Shown here: in pieces, positions 35,116 to 42,499 of the stretch | How the letters are laid out: each line of letters starts with the position of its first letter | Position numbering within the stretch: the stretch's first letter is position 1 | Source: Candidatus Bacteroides merdipullorum | GTDB taxonomy: Bacteria; Bacteroidota; Bacteroidia; Bacteroidales; Bacteroidaceae | Length of the DNA stretch: 52,391 nucleotides | Direction of reading: 5' to 3' | Assembly (NCBI GenBank): GCA_019116045.1 | Contig: DXCK01000104.1 | Coordinates: forward strand, 1 to 52,391 | Notes under the pieces: generated by a model | Seen by the model: the letters and a program-made list of their open reading frames with translations, nothing else | The model's database searches: none | What the model was told of the DNA's origin: nothing | Position numbers and translations under genes: made by a program

Positions 35116-36009
35116 TCATTTTCTCTGTACGATGCGTGCCCCGGCCGGCACGTCTTCGGTCACCCAAATGTTTCCGCCCACCGTTGCCCCGCGTCCCACG
35201 GTGATGCGTCCCAGGATGGTGGCGTTGGAATAGACTATCACGTCATCCTCCAGGATGGGGTGGCGCGGGATGCCCTTGATGGGGTTGCCGTTGTCATCCA
35301 GGGGGAAGCTGCGGGCCCCGAGGGTGACGCCCTGGTAGAGCTTCACACGAGAGCCGATGATGCACGTCTCGCCGATGACCACGCCCGTGCCGTGGTCGAT
35401 GGTGAAATGTTCGCCGATTTGGGCGCCGGGATGGATGTCGATGCCCGTCTCGCTGTGTGCCATCTCGGTGATGAACCTGGGCAGAAGAGGCACGCCCAGC
35501 ACATGCAGCTCGTGGGCGATGCGGTAGTTGCTCAGGGCGCGTATGGCGGGATAGCAACTGATGACCTCGCCAAAGGAACGCGCGGCAGGGTCGCCGTTGT
35601 AGGCCGCTTCGACATCGGTGGCCAACAGGCGGCGCAGGCGCGGCAGCGTGCTGACAAAGCGGGCGGCCAGGTCGGCGGCACGACCGCGTTGCTCGTCAGT
35701 GCAGGCCGCGCAATCTCCCTCTTTGCCGTCCAGGCAGAGGGCGGCCAGGATTTGCCCGGTCAGCAGTTCGAACAACTGTTCGATGTTGACGCCGATGTGG
35801 TAGGGCAGCGTGCGGCTGTTGACGGTAGAGTTTCCGAAATAACCCGGGAAGATGACGGCACGCGCCAGGTCTACGATGCGGCGCAGGTCGCGGCCCGAAG
35901 GGAGCGGGTTCCCTTCCGTGTGCCGCAAGAAGAGGCCTTCGTAGCTCTCGGGTGCAGACAGTTGGTCGACGGCCTGCGTCAAGATGTGTGTGAAGTTAAG
36001 TGGGCTCAT
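35116..36009 (-). CDS. cysE: Serine O-acetyltransferase
   Basis: This encodes a 297-residue enzyme that makes O-acetylserine for cysteine synthesis in the cytoplasm. An all-helical N-terminal part is followed by a left-handed beta-helix of hexapeptide repeats (GIDIHPGAQIGEHFTIDHG, TGVVIGETCIIGSRVKLYQG). It contains the expected Asp-His pair and ends in the VGGNIWVTEDVPAG segment. ATG 36009 begins the conserved family region; the open frame runs much further upstream but is an antisense shadow of the next gene. It probably starts a run of three genes with the rlmL-like and peptidase genes. Confidence 0.93.
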   Translation of the reverse strand: MSPLNFTHILTQAVDQLSAPESYEGLFLRHTEGNPLPSGRDLRRIVDLARAVIFPGYFGNSTVNSRTLPYHIGVNIEQLFELLTGQILAALCLDGKEGDCAACTDEQRGRAADLAARFVSTLPRLRRLLATDVEAAYNGDPAARSFGEVISCYPAIRALSNYRIAHELHVLGVPLLPRFITEMAHSETGIDIHPGAQIGEHFTIDHGTGVVIGETCIIGSRVKLYQGVTLGARSFPLDDNGNPIKGIPRHPILEDDVIVYSNATILGRITVGRGATVGGNIWVTEDVPAGARIVQRK

Positions 36010-36039
36010 CGGGCGTGTCTTAATCTTGATAAACAGCGA

Positions 36040-36047
36040 CAAAAGTA
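36040..36047 (-). promoter_or_regulatory. Predicted -7 element for cysE
   Basis: The minus strand reads TACTTTTG, a perfect TAnnTTTG match 31 bp upstream of the cysE start. Confidence 0.5.
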
Positions 36048-36083
36048 CGAAGTATTCGGCAAATAACCTAACAAACGAAGCAT

Positions 36084-36560
36084 TTACAACTCGGAAGGCA
36101 GCAATCCGAAGGATTTGCCCGTCATTTCCTCCACCTTCACCTGCCAGATGAGCACGTGGCGCACGGCCGGGTCGGAGTATCCGCAGGGCGTGTCGGTGTA
36201 GTGCTTCATCATCAGGTCCAGCGCCCGGCGCTTCTCCGCCAAGTCTTCGACAAAGGCAACGCTGCCGCGGCACATCACGCTCCGTGCCTTCATGCTGTAG
36301 CTGCATGCCATCTGCGCGTGCATCCACACCAGGTCGTGTCCTTCGCAGAAGGTCAGGCAGACGCGGGGATGCTCCGTCGCAAAGCGCACCTTGCTGCCCC
36401 CGGGGCCGGAATGTAGGTAGACCACGCCGTCGGCGTAAGCAAAGTTCATGGGCACGACGTAAGGCTCGCCCCGGTCGTCCGTCAACCCCACCAGACAGTA
36501 AGGACACTTGGCTATGACGGCCTCCATCTCGGCGCGGTCGGTCAGAGTTTTGGTTTTCAT
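36084..36560 (-). CDS. Pyridoxamine 5'-phosphate oxidase-like flavoprotein (Nim-type family)
   Basis: This encodes a 158-residue split-barrel FMN-binding protein. The core (YCLVGLTDDRGEPYVVPMNFAYADGVVYLHSG, then KVRFATEHPRVCLTF) matches the pyridoxamine-oxidase-related family that includes Bacteroides Nim proteins and many uncharacterised reductases. ATG 36560 gives a compact protein with the conserved start. Family membership alone does not show activity on any drug. It is transcribed alone, with a TATCTTTG box just upstream, and faces the Crp-type gene across a repeat-filled gap. Confidence 0.85.
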   Translation of the reverse strand: MKTKTLTDRAEMEAVIAKCPYCLVGLTDDRGEPYVVPMNFAYADGVVYLHSGPGGSKVRFATEHPRVCLTFCEGHDLVWMHAQMACSYSMKARSVMCRGSVAFVEDLAEKRRALDLMMKHYTDTPCGYSDPAVRHVLIWQVKVEEMTGKSFGLLPSEL

Positions 36561-36587
36561 CGGTAATCTCCTTTCGTTAATCCGACG

Positions 36588-36595
36588 CAAAGATA
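36588..36595 (-). promoter_or_regulatory. Predicted -7 element for the Nim-type gene
   Basis: The minus strand reads TATCTTTG, a perfect match, 28 bp before the start codon at 36560. Confidence 0.55.
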
Positions 36596-36639
36596 GTGAA
36601 TATCTGCGGAAAAAACACGCCGGCATCCGGAGACAAACG

Positions 36640-36750
36640 TCCGGAACCGGAGGCCGCCCCGCCCTCCGCACGGGCGATGCTTCTTCCGAACACGGGGCGC
36701 AGCTCGTCCGAACACGAGGCACGGCTCTTGCGAACATGAGGCAAAGGCTG
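36640..36750 (+). repeat. 22-bp period repeat array in a divergent gap
   Basis: TCCG-headed units begin at 36640, 36665, 36685 and 36707, and a variant (TGCG) at 36729; the last three are exactly 22 bp apart. The units read TCCGAACACGGGGC, TCCGAACACGAGGCAC and TGCGAACATGAGGC. They fill the 300-bp gap between the Nim-type gene and the Crp/Fnr gene. This is one of the clearest members of the family. Confidence 0.8.
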
Positions 36751-36832
36751 GTCGGGGAGAAAGCAAGTAGCTTTCGCTCAGGGGCTTATAAAAATATGCG
36801 GCAGAAGTATGGTGTATGTGCGGCAATTCTGC

Positions 36833-36840
36833 TATTTTTG
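36833..36840 (+). promoter_or_regulatory. Predicted -7 element for the Crp/Fnr gene
   Basis: TATTTTTG, a perfect TAnnTTTG match, lies 20 bp upstream of the start codon, giving a very short leader. I see no good -33 element. Confidence 0.45.
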
Positions 36841-36860
36841 TGTACAATTAACGCAGAAAC

Positions 36861-37424
36861 ATGGAATACATCTTACAGTCCATCAACGCCCTCGTCCCCC
36901 TCTCGGCCGACACGGAACGCGCCCTGCTCGACTGCCTCGTGCCCTGCCGCTTCGCCAAGAAACAACTGCTGGTAGAGGAGGGACGGCGTGCGGGCGCAGC
37001 TTACTTCATCGAACGGGGAATCACGCGCTCCTACTGGCTGGTGAACGGCGAGGAAATCACTACGTCGTTCATGGCCGAAGGTGGCATGGTGTTCAGCATG
37101 GACGAGCTGTATTACGACCGCCCCAGCGAGGAGTATGTGGAGACGCTGGAGGAAACCATCGCCTGTCGCATTGACTTGAAAGACCTGCGCCGCCTGTTCG
37201 AGACGAATCTGGAACTGGCCAATTGGGGACGCATCATCCACCAGAACGAATACCGCCGCCTGCACCGCTCGCACAAGGAGCGGCTGACGCTTTCCGCCGC
37301 CGAGCGCTACGAGGCCTTCTGCCGCCAGTTCCCCCAGGTGGTGCAGCGCGTGCAACTGGGCTACATCGCCTCTTACTTGGGCATCACCCTGCCTACGCTG
37401 AGCCGCCTGCGCAGCAAGAGGTGA
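36861..37424 (+). CDS. Crp/Fnr-family transcriptional regulator
   Basis: This encodes a 187-residue regulator. An N-terminal cyclic-nucleotide-binding fold spans about residues 15-120 (CRFAKKQLLVEEGRRAGAAY, EETIACRIDLKDLRRLF). The C-terminus (VQLGYIASYLGITLPTLSRLRSK) forms a truncated winged helix-turn-helix typical of short Bacteroidetes Crp proteins. It may be a ligand-free or redox sensor; no Cys cluster is visible. It stands before an acyltransferase gene on the same strand and may regulate either that gene or the divergent flavoprotein gene. Confidence 0.88.
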   Translation: MEYILQSINALVPLSADTERALLDCLVPCRFAKKQLLVEEGRRAGAAYFIERGITRSYWLVNGEEITTSFMAEGGMVFSMDELYYDRPSEEYVETLEETIACRIDLKDLRRLFETNLELANWGRIIHQNEYRRLHRSHKERLTLSAAERYEAFCRQFPQVVQRVQLGYIASYLGITLPTLSRLRSKR

Positions 37425-37467
37425 GTTTTTTTGTCGCAGGACAAATGTTTGTTGTCCGAAAGATGCC

Positions 37468-37475
37468 TATCTTTG
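37468..37475 (+). promoter_or_regulatory. Predicted -7 element for the acyltransferase gene
   Basis: TATCTTTG is a perfect match 31 bp before the start codon; TTTG at 37448-37451 is a possible -33 element at a slightly short spacing. Confidence 0.5.
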
Positions 37476-37506
37476 TGTCGTTTTAACCACAACATTCATA
37501 CGCATC

Positions 37507-38661
37507 ATGTCGAGACCTTCATCAGCCGCATACGCGGACTCCAAACCCCATTACGAAATCCTGGACGGCCTGCGCGGGGTGGCCGCCCTGCTGGTAGTGT
37601 TTTACCACATCTTCGAAGGACTGTCGTTCGCTGCCGGCGGCACCGTCATCACCACGATTAACCACGGCTACCTGGCCGTAGACTTCTTCTTCATCCTCTC
37701 CGGCTTCGTCATCGGCTATGCCTACGACGACCGTTGGGGCCGCTCGCTGACGCTGGGCAACTTCTTCAAGCGACGCCTCATCCGCCTGCACCCCATGATT
37801 GTGATGGGTGCGGTGCTGGGCGTAGTGTTCTACGTGCTGCAAGGCTCCGTCATGTGGGACGGCACACACGTGGCCACGTCGATGGTGATGCTGGCCCTGC
37901 TCTGCGCCCTGTTCTTCATCCCGGCGGCGCCCGGCTCGTGTTATGACATACGGGGCAACGCAGAGATGTTTCCCCTCAACGGCCCGAGCTGGTCGCTCTT
38001 CTTCGAATATATCGGGAACTTGCTCTATGCCCTGTTCATCCACCGCCTCGGCAACAAGGCGCTGACCGCCCTCGTAGTCTTGACAGGCGCGGGCTTGGCC
38101 TGGTTCACGCTGTTCGACGTAGTGGGCTACGGCATGATAGGCGTGGGCTGGACGCTGGACGGGCTGAACTTCTTCGGCGGACTGCTGCGGATGCTCTTCC
38201 CCTTCTCGCTGGGCATGTTGCTGGCACGCAAGTTCCGGCCCGTCAAGATTCGGGGAGCGTTCTGGATTTGCTCGGCAGTGCTGCTCGTGCTGTTCTGCGT
38301 GCCCTACATCGAAGGGCAGGCCGTCGTCAGCCTCAACGGACTGTACGAATCGGTGTGCATCTTCCTCATCTTTCCCGCGCTGGTGTGGCTGGGCGCTTCG
38401 GGCAAGACAACCGACCGACGCTCTACGCAGATATGCAAGTTTTCGGGGGACATCTCCTTCCCACTCTACGCGGTGCACTATCCGGTGATGTACCTCTTCT
38501 ACTCGTGGCTGATAGAGAACAAGTATTATACCTTCGGTGAAATCTGGCCGATGGCCCTCGTGGTCTATGTGGGCAGTGTGCTGCTGGCCTACGCCGCCCT
38601 GAAACTCTACGACGAGCCCGTGCGCAAGTGGCTGACAAAACGCTTCCTGAAAAAGAGATAA
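37507..38661 (+). CDS. Membrane acyltransferase (acyltransferase 3, OafA/NodX type)
   Basis: This encodes a 384-residue inner-membrane protein with about ten hydrophobic segments. The family's R-X10-H motif is visible at the start (LRGVAALLVVFYH). A later FPLYAVHYPVMYLFY segment is also typical. Such enzymes acetylate or otherwise acylate sugars of lipopolysaccharide, capsule or other surface glycans on the outer face of the membrane. It is followed by a strong bidirectional terminator and has no glycan-synthesis neighbours, so its target is unknown. Confidence 0.9.
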   Translation: MSRPSSAAYADSKPHYEILDGLRGVAALLVVFYHIFEGLSFAAGGTVITTINHGYLAVDFFFILSGFVIGYAYDDRWGRSLTLGNFFKRRLIRLHPMIVMGAVLGVVFYVLQGSVMWDGTHVATSMVMLALLCALFFIPAAPGSCYDIRGNAEMFPLNGPSWSLFFEYIGNLLYALFIHRLGNKALTALVVLTGAGLAWFTLFDVVGYGMIGVGWTLDGLNFFGGLLRMLFPFSLGMLLARKFRPVKIRGAFWICSAVLLVLFCVPYIEGQAVVSLNGLYESVCIFLIFPALVWLGASGKTTDRRSTQICKFSGDISFPLYAVHYPVMYLFYSWLIENKYYTFGEIWPMALVVYVGSVLLAYAALKLYDEPVRKWLTKRFLKKR

Positions 38662-38687
38662 CTCCCCGCCCGACAGGCAGGGACACG

Positions 38688-38720
38688 AAAAAAGCGGAAC
38701 CCGGTGGTTCCGCTTTTTTT
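38688..38720. terminator. Bidirectional rho-independent terminator
   Basis: GCGGAACC (38694-38701) pairs with GGTTCCGC (38706-38713) around a 4-base loop. It is flanked by six A residues on the left and seven T residues on the right, so it can stop both the plus-strand acyltransferase transcript and the minus-strand GH9 transcript. Confidence 0.92.
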
Positions 38721-38738
38721 ATGCTGTCCGTCCGAAAG

Positions 38739-40496
38739 TTACTTTTCTGCCGACGGCTGGCTCAGTGCATCCAGTGCCGAAGCGGCAGCCACCAGCGCCG
38801 CACTCCAGTTGATGGCAATCTCGTTCGAAGCGTAGGAATCCTGGCTGTCTACGTACGACTCGTCGGGCAAGGCAGAAGGATAAGCCACCCCGTCTTCTTG
38901 TCCCGGATTGGGGCCGCCGACAAGCAGTCCCGGGATGGGTGCTTCTACATCGTCCGTAGCCGACAAGCGGTGATGGGGATGCAACGGGCTCTTCGTGCCA
39001 AGTCCGGTGACGAAGCAGTAGCCCAGCGGGTTGCGTCCCAAGAGGTAGTCCATATCACGGTAAGCGTTCGTCAGGTAGTTGTTCTTACCGCTCAGCAAGT
39101 ATGCATAGACCAATGTCGTAGCCTGATTGGCACCCTGTTCGCCCAGGCAGCCCCAGCCGAAGTCGCTCTCGCTGTCGCCGTACGGAGCGTGGAAAGCAGC
39201 CTCGTTGGCGTCTTTCACCGCATCGGTGGCGTATGCCAGGAGATAGCTCTTCAGCGAACCTACGAGCCCGGAAGCCACCACGTCCTTCATCTGTTTCTCG
39301 CGTTCGGGAATCAGCCATACGAACATGCCCAACGCCGAAGTGTTCGGCCACGAAGGCAGCGAATAAGAACGGGGAGACGACTTGACGGCTTTAATCAGAT
39401 AGGATTGCTTGCCCGTGGTGTAATACAACTCGGAAGCGGCCCAGAAGAACTCGTCGCTCGCATCCTTGTCGCCATACCCACCCGTCGTCACGTCCGGGTC
39501 ATACTGCTGGTTCAGGGCGTCTTGGTCGTAATAGGCCTCAGGATGTTTCTCTGCCCACGCATACGCACGCTCTGCGGCCCGCAGCGCCTTAGCGGAGAAG
39601 CCCGGGTAATCCTTCTGGAAAGCCTTGTATATCTGGGCAGCTTGCGCCATGACCGCAGCAAAGTCGAGCGTGGCTGTCACGCTTTTCTGCACCACGTAGC
39701 GCGGTTGCTGGCAGTCGGCCGGCTTAATGAAGGCTTCGAACGACGGGGTTGTCAGCTTGTGGTACACGCCACCGTCGGCCGGGTCTTGCATCGTCAGCAT
39801 CCAGCTCAGGTTGTAGTACAGCTCGTCCAGCAGGTCGGGAGTTGCATTGCTGCTTTCCGGTATGTTCACGTTTTGCTTGGCAAAGTAGTCGGGAAACAGT
39901 CGGTAGACGGCTTGCATCAGTCCTATGCTGTAGGCGGAGTTGACGATGTATTTGTTGTAGTCGCCTGCGTCATACCAGCCTTTGGGCGAGGAGATGATGT
40001 CGCCTGCCTTGCGCGAGGGGCCTGCTGCACTGGGATGAATCTGCACCTGCGTGTCCGGATGGGCAGCAGGGCGGTTCCATTGTCCGGCATACTTCTCTTC
40101 GAGGGGCATGCCTGTGCGCTGGTAGTAGAACGACTTGAGGGCGGCATCGGCCACAGCCTGCAAGGGGCGTTCCTTCACTTCGAAGACGGCTGTGTCGCCG
40201 CCTGCCAAGAGCCAGTACTGTCCTGGCTCGCTGATGGAGCTGAAGTCCATCGTCGTGCGGGTCTTGCTGCTCCAGGGATTGGGCACGGTGGCCTGTGTGC
40301 TGCCTTTCAGCACTTCTTCCCCGGTGGCTGCATTGACCACGGTAAATTCTGTCACTCCCACGGTGTCCGCCACGGCCACTTTTTCCTGTTGCGGGAAGTA
40401 GCCCACCTGGTTCAAGCGGATGATGTCAGGGTTGGACTGGCCGCATGCTGCCAATCCGCCTGCAATGATTCCGAAACAAATCAGTTTGTTGTTCAT
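38739..40496 (-). CDS. GH9 family lipoprotein glycoside hydrolase
   Basis: This encodes a 585-residue enzyme of the endoglucanase/exo-beta-glucosaminidase family 9. ATG 40496 gives a lipoprotein signal (AGGLAACGQS, Cys18). A cellulase N-terminal Ig-like domain (RLNQVGYFPQQEKVAV, ~26-108) precedes the alpha6/alpha6 barrel. Catalytic residues are Asp176 and Asp179 in GWYDAGDYNKY and Glu559 in YASNEIAINW. ASDEFFWAASELY and LGRNPLGYCFVTG are typical of the family. It probably cleaves a beta-glucan or related polysaccharide outside the inner membrane. It lies downstream of a sialate-esterase-like gene in the same direction. Confidence 0.93.
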   Translation of the reverse strand: MNNKLICFGIIAGGLAACGQSNPDIIRLNQVGYFPQQEKVAVADTVGVTEFTVVNAATGEEVLKGSTQATVPNPWSSKTRTTMDFSSISEPGQYWLLAGGDTAVFEVKERPLQAVADAALKSFYYQRTGMPLEEKYAGQWNRPAAHPDTQVQIHPSAAGPSRKAGDIISSPKGWYDAGDYNKYIVNSAYSIGLMQAVYRLFPDYFAKQNVNIPESSNATPDLLDELYYNLSWMLTMQDPADGGVYHKLTTPSFEAFIKPADCQQPRYVVQKSVTATLDFAAVMAQAAQIYKAFQKDYPGFSAKALRAAERAYAWAEKHPEAYYDQDALNQQYDPDVTTGGYGDKDASDEFFWAASELYYTTGKQSYLIKAVKSSPRSYSLPSWPNTSALGMFVWLIPEREKQMKDVVASGLVGSLKSYLLAYATDAVKDANEAAFHAPYGDSESDFGWGCLGEQGANQATTLVYAYLLSGKNNYLTNAYRDMDYLLGRNPLGYCFVTGLGTKSPLHPHHRLSATDDVEAPIPGLLVGGPNPGQEDGVAYPSALPDESYVDSQDSYASNEIAINWSAALVAAASALDALSQPSAEK

Positions 40497-40530
40497 AGAT
40501 GAATGATGTATAAATAAAATAATAGTCTGT

Positions 40531-40596
40531 GTGCCGGTTGCCACGGGCCGCTTCCGGTGCGCCGGAAGCAAAAGGCCGGTGTGCTGCAACAATGGT
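40531..40596. repeat. 22-bp period repeat and palindrome upstream of GH9
   Basis: CCGGT-containing units repeat at 22-bp spacing (GGTGC at 40556, GGTGT at 40578). The region also contains a perfect palindrome GCTTCCGG-TGCG-CCGGAAGC (40550-40569). TCCGGTGCGCC is shared with the first unit of the array at 5002. A near-consensus TTACTTTG box on the minus strand (40600-40607) adjoins it, so the array would lie in the GH9 5' leader. Confidence 0.5.
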
Positions 40597-40654
40597 CGGC
40601 AAAGTAACGATTTTTTTCCGGATTCTCCGCACCGAATGTCTTAAATATTGATAA

Positions 40655-42085
40655 TCACTCCCAATTGTCCGTGCGGAAGGGGACGGTGGGCAGCTCGTTG
40701 CCGCCAATCATCGTGCCGGGCAGGAAATCGCGGAAGGCGTAGCGCACGGCCACGGGGTGGGCAACGGCTTTTGAGGAGACGACCATCTCGTTGGTCTGCC
40801 AGTGCAGCCAGACGCTGTCGGCCGGGTGGAAGACGCGGTCTTCGCCGGCCAGTTCGAAACCGCGCACGTCGTAGTTGCGGCAGATGCCCATCTGGAGGTT
40901 GTCGAAGCTGACCCAGGCTTCGTTTCCTTTCGCCGCCCACGACTTGTACTGCGGCCCCCAGCAGTTGATTTGTTTCATACCGTAGGTGAGGTTCAGCGCC
41001 AGGTAGCTGAGGCGGCGGCCCACCGCCTGCTTGTTGCGCGGATGGATGTTGAAGAGTTCGTAGGGTTCGACCAGGTCGTTGGTAGAGACCATGCCGCTGT
41101 TGGGTATCAGGCTTTGGGCGCGGAACTGTGCTTCGCGCAGGTAGGCGCCTTGCAGGCCGCGACCGTTGTCACCATAGGCGTAGGGGGCAATCTCGGCGTA
41201 GTAGAAGGGGATGTCGCCCAGGGCGAAGTCATCGCGCCACAGGCGCACCATGTCGGCCAGGCGTTCGGCATAGGTGTGGTGGGCACCCACGTTGCTCTCG
41301 CCTTGATACCAGATGAAGCCTTTGATGGTGTAGTTGCGGAGGGGCGCCAGCATGGCGTTATACATCAGCATCGGCCTTGTGTAGACAGGCTCGCAACGCT
41401 CGATGGCCTCGCGGCTGAGGTCTACGTCGGGATAGCCTTGCAGGACTTCGCGGTTGAGCCAGCTCTCGACACGGGTGCCTCCGAAGGCTGACACGACGAT
41501 GCCCACGGGGACGCGCAGGGCTTTGTGGAGCGAGGTGGCGAAGAACCAGGCGGTGGCACTGAAGGCGGCGGCCGTGTGGACGGAGGGCACCTGCCACGTG
41601 GCGGAGCAGTCGTCTCTTTCTTCGTAGGACATGTCGAGGGGCACACAGAAGAAGCGGATGTCCGGATAGTCGGCGGCGCGGATGATTTCGTCTACGCCTT
41701 CCTTCACGCAGCAACCGCCGAAGCCGCGCAGGGGCATCTCCATGTTGCTCTGCCCGGAAGCCAGCCAGACTTCGCCCACCAGGACGTTGTGCAGGGTCAG
41801 GGGCTGGCCGTCGTCGAAGGTGATTTCATAAGGGGTATAACTGCCGGCGGGGGTCTTGACCGTCAGCAGCCAGCGGCCTTCGGCATCGGCCCGGCAGTCG
41901 TACGTCTGCCCGTCCCACGAAGTGGTCACGCGCACCGTGGCTCCGGCGGCGGCCCACCCCCACAGGCGTGCGTCGGCCTGCTGCTGAAGCACCATGTTGT
42001 CGCCCATCAGTGCGGGCAGTTTCACTTTGGCGCCCGCTGTCAGGGCACCACACAGAAGAAGGATAGCAAGGATTTTCTTTTTCAT
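40655..42085 (-). CDS. Sialate O-acetylesterase-like SGNH hydrolase
   Basis: This encodes a 476-residue secreted esterase. The signal peptide ends near LTAGAKVKLP. The SGNH/SASA motifs are present: LASGQSNMEMPL with the nucleophile Ser, WYQGESNVG, and NIHPRNKQAVGRRLSYLAL with the Asp/His region. Proteins of this type remove acetyl groups from sialic acids or from plant glycans such as xylan. Since a GH9 gene follows 159 bp downstream, a de-acetylation step ahead of glycan cleavage is plausible but unproven. A promoter lies immediately upstream. Confidence 0.9.
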   Translation of the reverse strand: MKKKILAILLLCGALTAGAKVKLPALMGDNMVLQQQADARLWGWAAAGATVRVTTSWDGQTYDCRADAEGRWLLTVKTPAGSYTPYEITFDDGQPLTLHNVLVGEVWLASGQSNMEMPLRGFGGCCVKEGVDEIIRAADYPDIRFFCVPLDMSYEERDDCSATWQVPSVHTAAAFSATAWFFATSLHKALRVPVGIVVSAFGGTRVESWLNREVLQGYPDVDLSREAIERCEPVYTRPMLMYNAMLAPLRNYTIKGFIWYQGESNVGAHHTYAERLADMVRLWRDDFALGDIPFYYAEIAPYAYGDNGRGLQGAYLREAQFRAQSLIPNSGMVSTNDLVEPYELFNIHPRNKQAVGRRLSYLALNLTYGMKQINCWGPQYKSWAAKGNEAWVSFDNLQMGICRNYDVRGFELAGEDRVFHPADSVWLHWQTNEMVVSSKAVAHPVAVRYAFRDFLPGTMIGGNELPTVPFRTDNWE

Positions 42086-42122
42086 AACAGTATTGATTGA
42101 TGAAACGGAAGTCTGTTTCCCA

Positions 42123-42154
42123 CAAAAGTAAAGCTCCGCCCTCGAAAAAGCAAT
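42123..42154 (-). promoter_or_regulatory. Predicted promoter for the sialate-esterase-like gene
   Basis: On the minus strand TACTTTTG (42123-42130) is preceded by TTG (42152-42154) at 21 bp spacing. It lies about 38 bp upstream of the start codon. Confidence 0.6.
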
Positions 42155-42230
42155 GCGCGGGATTCATTTTTTCGGGAAAAGCAACATCCGAACCCGAAGA
42201 AAGACACAAATGATACCCACGCAAAAAGCT

Positions 42231-42340
42231 GCCCCGACAGCGGCTCGCCCCATCCGGACAAGAGCCACGCCCGCTCCGAACAACAGCCGCCCTCCGTCCG
42301 GACAAGAACCACGGCTCCACCGCACGACAGACGGCCGCAC
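42231..42340 (+). repeat. 22-bp period repeat array in a divergent gap
   Basis: Five units of 22 bp are visible; CCG-type starts fall at 42232, 42254, 42276, 42298 and 42320. Units begin CCGGACAAGAGCCACG, CCGAACAACAGCCG and CCGGACAAGAACCACGG. The array lies between the divergent esterase (minus) and DUF2723 (plus) genes. The 414-bp gap otherwise holds only the two promoters. Confidence 0.82.
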
Positions 42341-42416
42341 AAGGCACCGAAAGCGGAAACTTCCTTAAGCAATACTAATTATCAGACGATTTGCCATGCT
42401 TTTCGCAGTAAATCGC

Positions 42417-42424
42417 TATCTTTG
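42417..42424 (+). promoter_or_regulatory. Predicted -7 element for the DUF2723 operon
   Basis: TATCTTTG is a perfect match, with a possible TTTG -33 element at 42390-42393 (23 bp spacing). The leader to the start at 42500 would be about 70 bases. Confidence 0.5.
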
Positions 42425-42499
42425 CCGCGCGTATGCCCCGCCGTGCCCGAAAAGCACGCAAGCGAAGGCCAGAAAAAAAGCAACAATCGACGAATCTGA

